A stretch of DNA of 64,000 nt, from assembly GCF_000527095.1 (NCBI RefSeq), contig NZ_AZUN01000001.1, positions 1,612,001-1,676,000 of the forward strand, given 5' to 3'. Below, piece after piece: positions 1 to 8,606 of the stretch (position 1 is the first letter of the stretch; every line of letters begins with the position of its first letter). The DNA comes from Methylomicrobium lacus LW14. Lineage in GTDB: Bacteria > Pseudomonadota > Gammaproteobacteria > Methylococcales > Methylomonadaceae. The position numbers were made by a program, and so were the translations under genes. The notes under the pieces are model-generated. The model saw nothing but the letters and a program-made list of their open reading frames with translations. It did not search any database and had not been told where the DNA came from.

Positions 1-593
1 AACCCTTCGGCGTAGGACTGGAGTTCACTCCGGTGGTTCTAGACTCCAACCGCATTAATCTGACTACGCATGTATCGGTCAGTTCGTTAAGTAACAAAGC
101 CAACGACGTGATCGCGGCGGGGGCCGCTCAGACTTGTACTTCAGGTGCTGTGGTTGGTTCAGACGTCAATTGTTCCGTTCAACTGCAACCTACGCCAAGC
201 CTCGATAGTCGAGAAGCCGTTTCCACGCTTGAACTGGCGGACGGGCAAACGATGTCCATCGCAGGATTGATCAGCGAAAACAACACCAACAAACAGGAGC
301 AAACGCCGGGTCTGGCCGATATCCCCGTTTTAGGCTCAATGTTTAGAAACCGAAATGCGCAGAATGACAAGAAGGAATTGGTGATTTTGGTCACCCCTCA
401 CCTGGCAACGCCGATTCCGCCGGAAGAAATTCGATTGCCGACGGATAACTATGTTCCACCCAACGATATCGACTTCTATTTGCTCGGTAGAATGGAAGCC
501 AGAAAACCGACGCAACAAACCGCGCAAGCCCCGGCTTTCGATCCGGCAAACGGTGGAAGCTCCGGCCAGTTTGGCCACCAAATTAAACAATGA
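1..593 (+). CDS. cpaC: Tad/Flp pilus secretin (RcpA/CpaC), C-terminal part
   Basis: This is the C-terminal end of the outer-membrane secretin ring through which the Flp pilus passes. The gene is cut by the left edge; the open frame starts with the codon at position 3, so the GTG at 33 is not the real start. The secretin core is clear: ADGQTMSIAGLISE, then TPGLADIPVLGSMFR and KKELVILVTPHLA, the conserved strands of type II/Tad secretins. About 70 residues follow the core, ending in a Gly/Ser/Gln-rich tail. The next genes are a small lipoprotein and TadE/TadG-type proteins, with tadZABCD after them, which supports the Tad assignment over a type II secretion GspD. Confidence 0.88.
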   Translation, partial: PFGVGLEFTPVVLDSNRINLTTHVSVSSLSNKANDVIAAGAAQTCTSGAVVGSDVNCSVQLQPTPSLDSREAVSTLELADGQTMSIAGLISENNTNKQEQTPGLADIPVLGSMFRNRNAQNDKKELVILVTPHLATPIPPEEIRLPTDNYVPPNDIDFYLLGRMEARKPTQQTAQAPAFDPANGGSSGQFGHQIKQ

Positions 594-601
594 GGCTCAA
601 T

Positions 602-925
602 ATGAAAATCAAAACGCTTTCTTCAGCCTTAATCTTGATAACAAGCGCTAATTTGCTATCGGCCTGCGCCGACGGCAGGTATCAGCCGCGTGAACTGGAT
701 ACCCATTTCGGGCAAACAGTCAACAATATTAAATATGCCCAAATAGCTGACAAGGAAGCCGCCGCCCATCCGCCGGCTAACTCGCCGAGAAAAATGGACG
801 GTTACGCCGGAGTCGGCGTGATGGGCTCGTACCGTCAGGGCTTTTCTCAGACAGTGGAACAACCGCCGAGCGTAAGTATTAATATTGGTAGTGGCAACAG
901 CGGATCAAGCTCTGGTGGAAAGTAA
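602..925 (+). CDS. small lipoprotein of the Tad locus
   Basis: A 107-residue predicted lipoprotein: short basic start, hydrophobic stretch and the lipobox LLSAC, with lipid-modified Cys near residue 22. The mature part is small, with a Gly/Ser-rich end. I chose the ATG at 602 because GAGG lies seven bases before it; an ATG at 590 overlaps the secretin stop as ATGA but has no ribosome site. Its position right behind the secretin suggests a pilotin-like or CpaD-like accessory role at the outer membrane. That is inference from context; I do not recognise a family. Confidence 0.7.
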   Translation: MKIKTLSSALILITSANLLSACADGRYQPRELDTHFGQTVNNIKYAQIADKEAAAHPPANSPRKMDGYAGVGVMGSYRQGFSQTVEQPPSVSINIGSGNSGSSSGGK

Positions 926-1182
926 CATTAACCTAGCATCTAAATGCCCAGTTACATGTTCGCCTTCTTGATGGAACAGGCTTCAATCAAATGGGATATG
1001 AGCATCTGAATCGAAAAGTATCGATGGCCTGGAAAGATCGGCAGCTTGTAAGGGATTTAAATTCCGCCAGTTAGTATGTATTGAAAAGCCAAGAACTTTT
1101 TTATAGATGCTTAACAGCTCAGCACGGCGCTTGCATTTAAATATTGAAGTTTTATTACCAAATCGTTTGAATAAGGTTTTTT

Positions 1183-2592
1183 ATGTACACGACATTGACT
1201 TCGTTACGCAAAGCTAAAGGCAGTGTGTTGGTAGTAACGGCTTTAGCTCTTTTGGTTATCATGGGTATGGCGGCCTTGGCCATTGATACAAGCCATGGAT
1301 GGACTAATAAAACGCGATTGCAAAACCTTGCAGACGCATTGGCGTTAAGTGCGGCCATTTCATTAAATAAGCAAGAATCCAGCACCGACTATCCCGATAT
1401 AGAGGAATACGCAGAATATTATGCTCAAACGACTACGCTTCCCAACTTTAAAGGAAGTTTTGGTAATCAGGAAGTGACGTTGGCAAGCACAGATTTTACG
1501 TTTGAATTTGCCAGAGATTGGAGTACTACAAAGGCTGACTGGTACGCAGCAAAGGACATCAATGGTGCTCGCTTTGTTCGCGTTACTACGAATCCCCTAA
1601 GTATAGACACATGGTTCGGTCGCATTTTGGGTTTTAATAATATGGCTCCTTCAGCCACTGCAGTTGCGGGCACTACTCCCATAGTTCCTTGCTCTGATGT
1701 TCTTCCCGTCATCGCATGCAAAGGAACTGATAGTATTACCGGTAAAGCCAGCACAGATAAGGACTGTAGCGATGGTAATTGTTTTGGCTATGCTACAGAT
1801 ACCGCTTTTTGCTTCAAATCGAGTCCTACGTCACCGACAGGTGGCCTTGTTTGTCCTGATATTCCTCCAGCATATACGGGAGGGCAATTAGGCGGAAATT
1901 TTGGTTGGATGGATGTAGGGGCTGGAGGAGCTGATCTCAAAGCCTGCGCCGCAGGTGACCCGACTTGCCAAAAAGCGTTTTGTGAGAGTTTTGCAGCAAA
2001 TGGAACCGTAACCTCCAAAACAGGCGATGTGGCTTCGGTCGACCAGGGTTTTAATACCCGGTTTGATGATTACAACGGGAGTTACAAAGATCCCGCCCTC
2101 TATCCTCCCGATCGTATTGTCGGCGGTAAAAATCACACAAAAGCTTATAACCAAACTCGTAGCGATCAGCACGACCTCGATCCTGTGAACTTCCCAAGCG
2201 ATGTGAACATCGCGGCCCTCACTAATGGCCCCGTCGCGACAACTGATCTATATAGAAACTATTATAAGCCGATGGTGGCTGCGAAAACCGCTTCTGATGC
2301 CACACACGCCTTTCGAGACAAAAGACGGGTATTGAGTATGCCATTTGTCGATTGCTCTGCCATTACAAAGAACGCTAAAGGGACATGGGACGTTCCTTCT
2401 TCAGCGGTTGACTGGGGCTGCGTGTTCATTACAAGACCGATACCAGTGACAGGAAGTTTGACCCCCGTTTATGCCGAAGTCATTGATAACTCCAAAGATG
2501 ACTGCATGGGCATCGGCAAAGTTATCAGCAACGTCGATACCGGCATTTATAAAGTCCAACTCTATAAAGACCCGTTCGGAGGACAGTCTTAA
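1183..2592 (+). CDS. TadG-like pilus assembly protein with N-terminal Tad domain
   Basis: A 469-residue protein with the pseudopilin-like N-terminus typical of TadG: a basic start, one membrane segment at about residues 14-36, then IDTSHGWTNKTRLQNLADA, the usual motif in which the first helix enters the periplasm. The long C-terminal part (about 400 residues) has many Cys, for example around CKGTDSITGKASTDKDC, and probably forms a disulfide-bonded periplasmic domain; no von Willebrand MIDAS motif is obvious. It is followed with no gap by a TadE-like gene. The 257 bases before it hold no gene that I can see and may carry a promoter. Base composition here is visibly more AT-rich than in the tadZABC part. 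Confidence 0.78.
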   Translation: MYTTLTSLRKAKGSVLVVTALALLVIMGMAALAIDTSHGWTNKTRLQNLADALALSAAISLNKQESSTDYPDIEEYAEYYAQTTTLPNFKGSFGNQEVTLASTDFTFEFARDWSTTKADWYAAKDINGARFVRVTTNPLSIDTWFGRILGFNNMAPSATAVAGTTPIVPCSDVLPVIACKGTDSITGKASTDKDCSDGNCFGYATDTAFCFKSSPTSPTGGLVCPDIPPAYTGGQLGGNFGWMDVGAGGADLKACAAGDPTCQKAFCESFAANGTVTSKTGDVASVDQGFNTRFDDYNGSYKDPALYPPDRIVGGKNHTKAYNQTRSDQHDLDPVNFPSDVNIAALTNGPVATTDLYRNYYKPMVAAKTASDATHAFRDKRRVLSMPFVDCSAITKNAKGTWDVPSSAVDWGCVFITRPIPVTGSLTPVYAEVIDNSKDDCMGIGKVISNVDTGIYKVQLYKDPFGGQS

Positions 2593-3132
2593 ATGTCCAG
2601 GCCTATAAGAAATTTTAAATACCGTCAAACGGGAGCAACACTGGTGGAGTTTGCATTGGTGTTGCCGCTGCTGTTGCTTTTATTGCTGGGCATTGTGGAA
2701 TTTAGCTATGCTTTTTTTCATCTCAATATTCTGAATAAATCTGTACAGGATGGGGCGCTTTACTTTTCCGAACGAGCTCGCTGCACCAGTGTGGATAATT
2801 GCAGCCCGAATATTGCTGTCAACATTAACACTGCTTCGAACCCCTATGTTTCCAATGCCATAAATTTGGTTATGACAGGCAATACAGCTGATTGTGATGA
2901 TAAAACAGAGCCACCACCAACCCCCCCTTTACTGCCCCTTTGCATTAATTACACGTCAGTTAATATCACACAGACTGATGCGAATCATATTCAGGTCTCG
3001 GCCACTTATCGGCATTGTTTTATTACAGGAAGCACTTTAAGTAAATTAACCAAAATGACATTTGGTTCTTCTTCCGCTTCTTGCCCTAGCTCTTACGACT
3101 TACAAGCTTCTTCGGTGATGAGGGCACAATGA
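2593..3132 (+). CDS. TadE-family minor pseudopilin
   Basis: A 179-residue TadE-like protein. Residues 12-40 hold the hallmark: RQTGATLVEFALVLPLLLLL, with the Glu in VEFALVLP that corresponds to the conserved Glu of type IV-like pilins, then GIVEFSYAFF. In this family the N-terminus is cut by the Tad prepilin peptidase and the protein primes or caps the Flp pilus. The mature part has several Cys (RCTSVDNCSP; later CFITG and SCPSS). The start codon directly follows the stop of the TadG-like gene and its stop overlaps the next start by four bases, so the three are translationally coupled. Confidence 0.85.
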   Translation: MSRPIRNFKYRQTGATLVEFALVLPLLLLLLLGIVEFSYAFFHLNILNKSVQDGALYFSERARCTSVDNCSPNIAVNINTASNPYVSNAINLVMTGNTADCDDKTEPPPTPPLLPLCINYTSVNITQTDANHIQVSATYRHCFITGSTLSKLTKMTFGSSSASCPSSYDLQASSVMRAQ

Positions 3133-3671
3133 AAACACAACATGGTGCGGCGCTGGTGGAATTTGCGTTGATTGCTCTTTGGTTTTTCATTATCTTATTT
3201 GGCATCATTGAGTTCGGGCGCGCCTTCTTTACTTACAACACCTTGGTCGAAGCCACGCGCCGAGGTGCGCGGGTCGCGGCTGTTTGCCCAATATCCACAA
3301 GTGGAGCCCTGCAGGCAAAGCAAGTGACGGTTTTTGACCCCAACAATCCGGATGGGTCTTCCGCGATAACTGGTCTCCTTGGGCTTTCCACCGCCAATGT
3401 TCAAGTGGACTATTGTAATGGCTCGTGTCCCGACTCCACAACTAATTGGATAAGTGGCCCCTTAGCTTCTAGCGACAATACTTACAATAATATTACTTTT
3501 GTAAGAGTGCAGCTGATAAATCTCCCCAACTTCTTGACCCTTAATATTCCGTTATTTCAAAAATCACTTACTATGCCGCCTATCCAAACAACATTACCAA
3601 GCCAAAGCTTAGGGCGAATCTCATATGATAATCCTGTCACCCAACGATGTTGCTACGGCATATGCTCATGA
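3129..3671 (+). CDS. second TadE/TadF-family pseudopilin
   Basis: A 180-residue relative of the preceding gene: HGAALVEFALIALWFFIILFG, then IIEFGRAFFTYNTLVEATRRGAR, the classic TadE pattern. Its start overlaps the preceding stop as ATGA. A Cys-rich end (CCYGICS) closes the protein. Two TadE-like genes in tandem usually correspond to TadE and TadF, the minor pseudopilins that Flp biogenesis needs; which is which cannot be told from the sequence. It closes the first Tad transcription block, as almost 300 non-coding bases follow. Confidence 0.85.
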   Translation: MKTQHGAALVEFALIALWFFIILFGIIEFGRAFFTYNTLVEATRRGARVAAVCPISTSGALQAKQVTVFDPNNPDGSSAITGLLGLSTANVQVDYCNGSCPDSTTNWISGPLASSDNTYNNITFVRVQLINLPNFLTLNIPLFQKSLTMPPIQTTLPSQSLGRISYDNPVTQRCCYGICS

Positions 3672-3968
3672 TCACTTATAACTGAATATAAAAATTTTTC
3701 CAAAAATAATTTTTTCGACAAATGAATTCAGGGTAATTTTCACTGTACTTAAAATAGGGACAGATAATAAGCATAGAGAACGGGAATTCATAAACTTGGT
3801 ACTAGAGACGACAAACTGTTCCTTGTATTCTCTTGATATTCAACCTACAAGCCAGGTCGACATATATGTTGCCTAGCTCTTTTTGTTAGACGAATATAAT
3901 TTTTTGTACCAAGCTGACTATAATGAATCTATATCACTACGACCTTACTGAGTACAGCTGAGGGAATC
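3672..3968 (+). promoter_or_regulatory. AT-rich gap before tadZ, possible promoter
   Basis: This non-coding, AT-rich stretch separates the pseudopilin block from tadZ. Two perfect TATAAT hexamers lie at 3895-3900 and 3919-3924, but neither has a good TTGACA-like box at 16-18 bases, so an independent sigma-70 promoter for tadZABCD is only a suggestion. No stem-loop with a T run is evident after the pseudopilin gene. Confidence 0.3.
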
Positions 3969-5156
3969 ATGCAAAAAGACGCCATTTCAATACAGATTTT
4001 GGGCAGTAATACCGCCAAGCTGGCTCAGCATCGGACTCAGATATCAACACTGCTGAACAAGGAAATTACGACGATTCAAATCGATCCAACCGCAGCGCCC
4101 GGGTTGCTTTTTAAGGATAAAAAACTGCCGAGTATTCTGATTTTTTTGCTGGATAATTTAACGATCGATGCGCTGAACCAGTTAACCACGCTACCTGTCG
4201 CTAGTCGGCCGGCACTGCTGGTGATCGCCGCCGACAATAATAGCCAATTGATGCGCCTGGCGATGCAGGCCGGAGCCCGCGATTTCTTTGCCGAGCCGGT
4301 TGACAGACAGGAACTGCACAAGGCATTAAACCAGGTCATTTTTGATCTTCGGCGCGGCCACTCGCAGCAAGGCATATTGACCACGGTGATCAATGCCAAA
4401 GGCGGCTCGGGCGGAAGCTTTGTCGCTTGCAACCTCGCCCATACCGCCTCCGTCGTCTCCGATTCCAGCATCGTGCTGATGGATTTTGATCTGCAATTTG
4501 GCAGCCAGTCGTTGAATCTGGACCTAAGACCCCGGCATACGATCGTCGAAGCCATCAATGATATTCACAAGCTGGATTTCGACGCCATAGATGGCTATAT
4601 GGTGCAGCACAAAAGCGGGTTGCGCTTGTTATCGACGATGCATGAACAGTTGGTACTGCCAGGTGAAATCGACCTCGAAAATCTTGACCATCTGCTAACA
4701 CTGATGATCAGCAATTATGACCGGATATTCGTTGACCTCCCCCGTCAGATCGACCCGGTTTCGGCCACGATACTTGAGAGATCGGATCAAATAATCATCG
4801 TCATCCAGCAAAGCCTTGCACATATGCGTGATGCGCAACGCTTGATCCGCATTTTGAAATCCGAACTGAATATCTCCGACAAAAACATTAGCATTCTGAT
4901 TAACCGTTTTGATCCGAAAAGCAACCTGCAGCCAAAGGATATTCAGGCAACGCTGTCATGTGCTTCGTTTTACTTGATTCCCAATGATTATGAAACCGTA
5001 TCACACTCCACCAATCTTGGTACGCCGGTTTTAGAGTATGCGCGCCACTCGGCAATTGCAAAGGCAATCGTCGACTTGGCCGAAGACCTGCATGTCAAAA
5101 TAAAAGAAGAGTATAAAGAAAAAAGCTTCATAAAGAAATTGTTAAACCTGACATAA
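3969..5156 (+). CDS. tadZ: TadZ/CpaE, Tad pilus localisation ATPase-like protein
   Basis: A 395-residue TadZ/CpaE protein: an N-terminal receiver-like domain (about 1-130) and a ParA/MinD-type domain. The P-loop reads KGGSGGS at residues 144-150; the Lys expected just before the last Ser (GGxGKT/S) is Gly, while the first, signature Lys is kept. Other ParA-type blocks are present: LMDFDLQFGSQSLNLDL and YDRIFVDLPRQ. TadZ proteins place the Tad machine at the pole and often carry altered Walker motifs. It is followed by tadA. Family assignment is firm; loss of normal ATP hydrolysis is inferred from the motif. Confidence 0.88.
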   Translation: MQKDAISIQILGSNTAKLAQHRTQISTLLNKEITTIQIDPTAAPGLLFKDKKLPSILIFLLDNLTIDALNQLTTLPVASRPALLVIAADNNSQLMRLAMQAGARDFFAEPVDRQELHKALNQVIFDLRRGHSQQGILTTVINAKGGSGGSFVACNLAHTASVVSDSSIVLMDFDLQFGSQSLNLDLRPRHTIVEAINDIHKLDFDAIDGYMVQHKSGLRLLSTMHEQLVLPGEIDLENLDHLLTLMISNYDRIFVDLPRQIDPVSATILERSDQIIIVIQQSLAHMRDAQRLIRILKSELNISDKNISILINRFDPKSNLQPKDIQATLSCASFYLIPNDYETVSHSTNLGTPVLEYARHSAIAKAIVDLAEDLHVKIKEEYKEKSFIKKLLNLT

Positions 5157-5240
5157 AGAAAATCCTTGCAGCGAATGAACCCTGGGTATTTTATCTCTCC
5201 CGTTCAAACGCTTTAATTGTTACTGACCAAGAGAACTGCT

Positions 5241-6662
5241 GTGAACCTTAAAAGCCGTATCCAAAGCTACTCCAGTCTTAATAATGGCAGTAAGACGATT
5301 GTTCCGAAAAACGATGAAGATGATGCTGTCTCATCAAATCCGAGCGAATCGAATGCCATTCCGCCGTTGGCTTTTGAACTACTGACCGCCAAGGAAATGG
5401 AATACAAGGAAAAAGTCCATGAAAAACTGATGGAAATTCTCGATCTTTCACTGATCGTCAAAATGGGAAATGCCGATGCCCGCAAGCAAATCAGCGACAT
5501 TGCCCGGCGCATCATAGACGATGATTCATTGCCGATCATCGCCCGCTCCCGCCAATTGATCGTTAATGAAGTGGTCAACGACATCCTGGGCTTGGGCCCA
5601 CTGGAACACTTGCTTTACGAACCCACCATCGCGGACATCATGGTCAACGGCCACGATTCCATCTATATCGAGCGTTTCGGCAAGTTGGAAAAAACGCCCA
5701 TCACTTTTAAGGATGACGCCCATTTATTAAAGGTCATCGACAGGATCGTGACCGGGGTTGGCAGGCGTATCGACGAATCGTCTCCGCTCGTCGATGCCCG
5801 GCTCAAAGACGGCTCGCGCGTCAACGCCATTATTCCGCCGCTCGCGATCGACGGCCCGTCACTCTCGATCAGAAGATTCACCCAGGATAAAATCCAATTG
5901 CAGGATATGGTAGCTATCGGCAGCTTGAGTCAAGCCATGGCCGAAGTATTCGCCAATATTGTCAAAGTCAGGATGAACATCCTCATTTCAGGCGGCACGG
6001 GCTCGGGCAAAACCACCATGCTGAATGCGATGTCCAATCATATTCCTAAAACTGAGCGCGTCGTGACAATCGAAGATTCGGCCGAGTTGCAGTTGAAAAT
6101 GGAAAATCTGGTTCGCCTGGAAACCCGCCCGCCCAATATTGAAGGCAAGGGTGAAGTCACCCAGCGCGATCTGGTCAAAAACAGCCTGCGGATGCGCCCC
6201 GACCGCATCGTCATTGGCGAGGTGCGTGGGCAGGAAGCATTTGACATGCTACAAGCCATGAATACTGGGCATGACGGTTCACTCACGACGATTCACGCCA
6301 ACACCCCTCGCGACGCGCTTTCCCGTGTCGAAAACATGGTGACAATGTCAGGGTTCGACTTGCCGGTCAAAACGATTCGCTCTCAAATCGCTTCCGCCAT
6401 CAATGTTGTCGTGCAGCTGGAAAGAATGGAAGACGGCAAACGGCGCGTCATCAGCGTTTCCGAGATCAACAGCATGGAGGGCGATGTGATTACCATGTCG
6501 GAAATTTTCCGTTTCGAACGTCGGGGCGTCGAAGAAAACGGCACTATCATCGGCCGTTTTGTTTCTACCGGCATCGTGCCCAGATTCCATGAGCGCATGA
6601 AACAACGGGGCGTCAACATAAGCCTGGACGTCTATACCGACCAAACATTCAACAGTTTATGA
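5241..6662 (+). CDS. tadA: TadA/CpaF, Flp pilus assembly ATPase
   Basis: This is the secretion ATPase that powers Flp pilus assembly at the inner membrane. Walker [10 protein letters not shown] is at about residues 251-259; the Asp/His boxes and Walker B follow in [21 protein letters not shown] and [13 protein letters not shown]. Length (473) fits the family. I chose the GTG at 5241 because an AAGAGA stretch lies shortly before it; an in-frame TTG at 5217 would add eight residues but has no ribosome site. It sits between tadZ and tadB, with eleven bases to tadB. Confidence 0.92.
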   Translation: MNLKSRIQSYSSLNNGSKTIVPKNDEDDAVSSNPSESNAIPPLAFELLTAKEMEYKEKVHEKLMEILDLSLIVKMGNADARKQISDIARRIIDDDSLPIIARSRQLIVNEVVNDILGLGPLEHLLYEPTIADIMVNGHDSIYIERFGKLEKTPITFKDDAHLLKVIDRIVTGVGRRIDESSPLVDARLKDGSRVNAIIPPLAIDGPSLSIRRFTQDKIQLQDMVAIGSLSQAMAEVFANIVKVRMNILISGGTGSGKTTMLNAMSNHIPKTERVVTIEDSAELQLKMENLVRLETRPPNIEGKGEVTQRDLVKNSLRMRPDRIVIGEVRGQEAFDMLQAMNTGHDGSLTTIHANTPRDALSRVENMVTMSGFDLPVKTIRSQIASAINVVVQLERMEDGKRRVISVSEINSMEGDVITMSEIFRFERRGVEENGTIIGRFVSTGIVPRFHERMKQRGVNISLDVYTDQTFNSL

Positions 6663-6672
6663 GGATTGGATC

Positions 6673-7647
6673 ATGGATAGAAATACGCTGATCATCTTTT
6701 TGATCCTGGTGGCCGGAGCCGTTTTTTTATTGTCACAATTGATCCTCGTGCCATCTTTTGGCACCCGATCTGTCGAAAGCCGCAAGATCAGGGAACGACT
6801 CAAAAAAGTCACCCAAGTTGGAGCCAAAGGCGAGTATTCTCTGGTCAGGCAAAAATATTTAAAGGAATTAACCCCCTTCGAACGTTTTCTCGAATCCTTG
6901 CCCGGCACCGAAACGCTTGAAGACTTAATTCAGCAGAGCGGCAAGCATTACCCGGCCTATGTGATCACTCTGTCGATGCTTCTACTCGCTTTACTGGCTG
7001 CAGGCATTACCTGGTATTTCACCGCCAATCTTATTGGCACGGCGGTGGCGACACTGATGGCCGGCTCTCTGCCCTATCTGAAGCTGAAGGATGATCGAAA
7101 AAAACGCCTCGAGCTTTTCGAAGAACAACTGCCGGAAGCGCTGGACATGATGACCCGGGCCCTGCGTGCCGGCTATCCGTTTAATGAAGCGATGCATTAT
7201 ATTGCGCAGGAAATGCAAGATCCTATTGCGAAAGAATTCAGCATCACATTTGAAGAAATCAACTATGGCCGCGATGTCAGGCAAGCTTTTAACTATTTAT
7301 TGATGCGGGTGCCCAGCGTCAACTTGATTGCCGCCACCACCGCCATCCTGATTCAGCGTGAAACCGGCGGCAACTTAGCGGAGTTGCTCGATAAAACCAG
7401 CGATCTATTAAGAAAACGCTTCCGTTTCCAGCGCCGGGTCAAAACCATCACTGCCGAAAACCGTATGTCCGCCTGGGTTCTTTCATTATTGCCGTTTGTG
7501 GTGTTCCTTGTCATCGCATTACGCACCCCCGAATATATCAAGCCGTTATTTGACACCCCCATGGGGAATAATCTGCTCGGCGTAGGACTGATTCTGCAAA
7601 TCATTGGGGCCTTATGGGTGCGCAAACAAATCAACTTTGATATTTAG
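6673..7647 (+). CDS. tadB: TadB, Flp pilus inner-membrane platform protein
   Basis: A 324-residue integral membrane protein with a type II secretion F domain. One membrane segment starts the protein (about 5-24), two lie near residues 95-135 and one or two near the C-terminus (from about 273). The core EEQLPEALDMMTRALRAG and the later QRETGGNLAELLDKTSDLLRKR are the conserved T2SSF stretches. TadB and TadC form the platform on which TadA acts. An eight-base gap leads to tadC. Confidence 0.92.
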   Translation: MDRNTLIIFLILVAGAVFLLSQLILVPSFGTRSVESRKIRERLKKVTQVGAKGEYSLVRQKYLKELTPFERFLESLPGTETLEDLIQQSGKHYPAYVITLSMLLLALLAAGITWYFTANLIGTAVATLMAGSLPYLKLKDDRKKRLELFEEQLPEALDMMTRALRAGYPFNEAMHYIAQEMQDPIAKEFSITFEEINYGRDVRQAFNYLLMRVPSVNLIAATTAILIQRETGGNLAELLDKTSDLLRKRFRFQRRVKTITAENRMSAWVLSLLPFVVFLVIALRTPEYIKPLFDTPMGNNLLGVGLILQIIGALWVRKQINFDI

Positions 7648-7655
7648 GCTCGTTT

Positions 7656-8606
7656 ATGGACCAAATCTTACAATTCATCATTTCCCTCTCCGGCAATGAA
7701 ACCAGCGGACGATGGATCGCTATCGGCCTGTTTGCCGGCGCGACCTTTGCACTGATCGTGGCGCTGTATTTTCTGATTTTCGGCCTCTACAATCCGGTCA
7801 GAACGAGGCTGTACGAGCTAACCGGTTCAAATGAGAAAGACAGTTTTTTTCGCAATACCACGCAACACATGGGCCAGTATTTCGTCATCAGGGAGCGCGC
7901 CGGAGAAAAGCTGAATTATGACCGTGAACGCCTGTTACAAGCCGGCTATCACGATAAAAACAGCCTTGCTCGTTACTACGGCATCAAGATCCTCTTAATG
8001 CTGTGCCTCCCGCTGCTGATTTTCTTCGGCTGCACGATGTTTTTGCCCACAATCAGCTCAAATAATTTATTGATTCTGATCGTCGCGGGTATCATGGCAG
8101 GACTGATTGGTCCCAGTTTTTATTTGGACAGCAAGCTTACTGCGAGACAACGCATCATCAGAAACTCATTTCCGGATATTGTCGACCAATTGGTCGTTTG
8201 TACCGAAGCCGGGCTCGGACTCGATGCGGGCCTGCAGAGGGTGTCCAAAGATGCGGCCTTGAGCAATGAACTCATGGCCTATGAGTTGGGCTTGGTAAAC
8301 GCCGAATTGAGGGCGGGAGTTTCCCGCGAGCAGGCATTGAAAAATCTGGTGACACGCACCGGCGTTGAAGAAATTCGGGGATTGGCTTCCGCACTGGCGC
8401 AGAGCATGCGCTTTGGGACGAGCATCGGTAATACCTTGCGCGTTTTTGCCGAAGATCTCCGTGATAAACGCATGCAAAGAGCCGAGGAAGAAGCCGCAAA
8501 ACTGGCGGTCAAAATGCTGTTTCCGTTGGCTTTTTGTTTTTTTCCGGGAATATTTATCGTTATCCTTGGCCCGGCTTCGATATCAATTTATGAAGCCTTT
8601 AAATAA
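7656..8606 (+). CDS. tadC: TadC, Flp pilus inner-membrane platform protein
   Basis: A 316-residue partner of TadB with the same T2SSF fold: SFPDIVDQLVVCTEAGLGLD and later ALAQSMRFGTSIGNTLRVFAE. Membrane segments lie at about 22-45, 110-160 (two) and near the C-terminus (FPLAFCFFPGIFIVILGP). It follows tadB after eight bases, and its 3' end overlaps the likely tadD start at 8590 by 17 bases. Confidence 0.92.
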   Translation: MDQILQFIISLSGNETSGRWIAIGLFAGATFALIVALYFLIFGLYNPVRTRLYELTGSNEKDSFFRNTTQHMGQYFVIRERAGEKLNYDRERLLQAGYHDKNSLARYYGIKILLMLCLPLLIFFGCTMFLPTISSNNLLILIVAGIMAGLIGPSFYLDSKLTARQRIIRNSFPDIVDQLVVCTEAGLGLDAGLQRVSKDAALSNELMAYELGLVNAELRAGVSREQALKNLVTRTGVEEIRGLASALAQSMRFGTSIGNTLRVFAEDLRDKRMQRAEEEAAKLAVKMLFPLAFCFFPGIFIVILGPASISIYEAFK

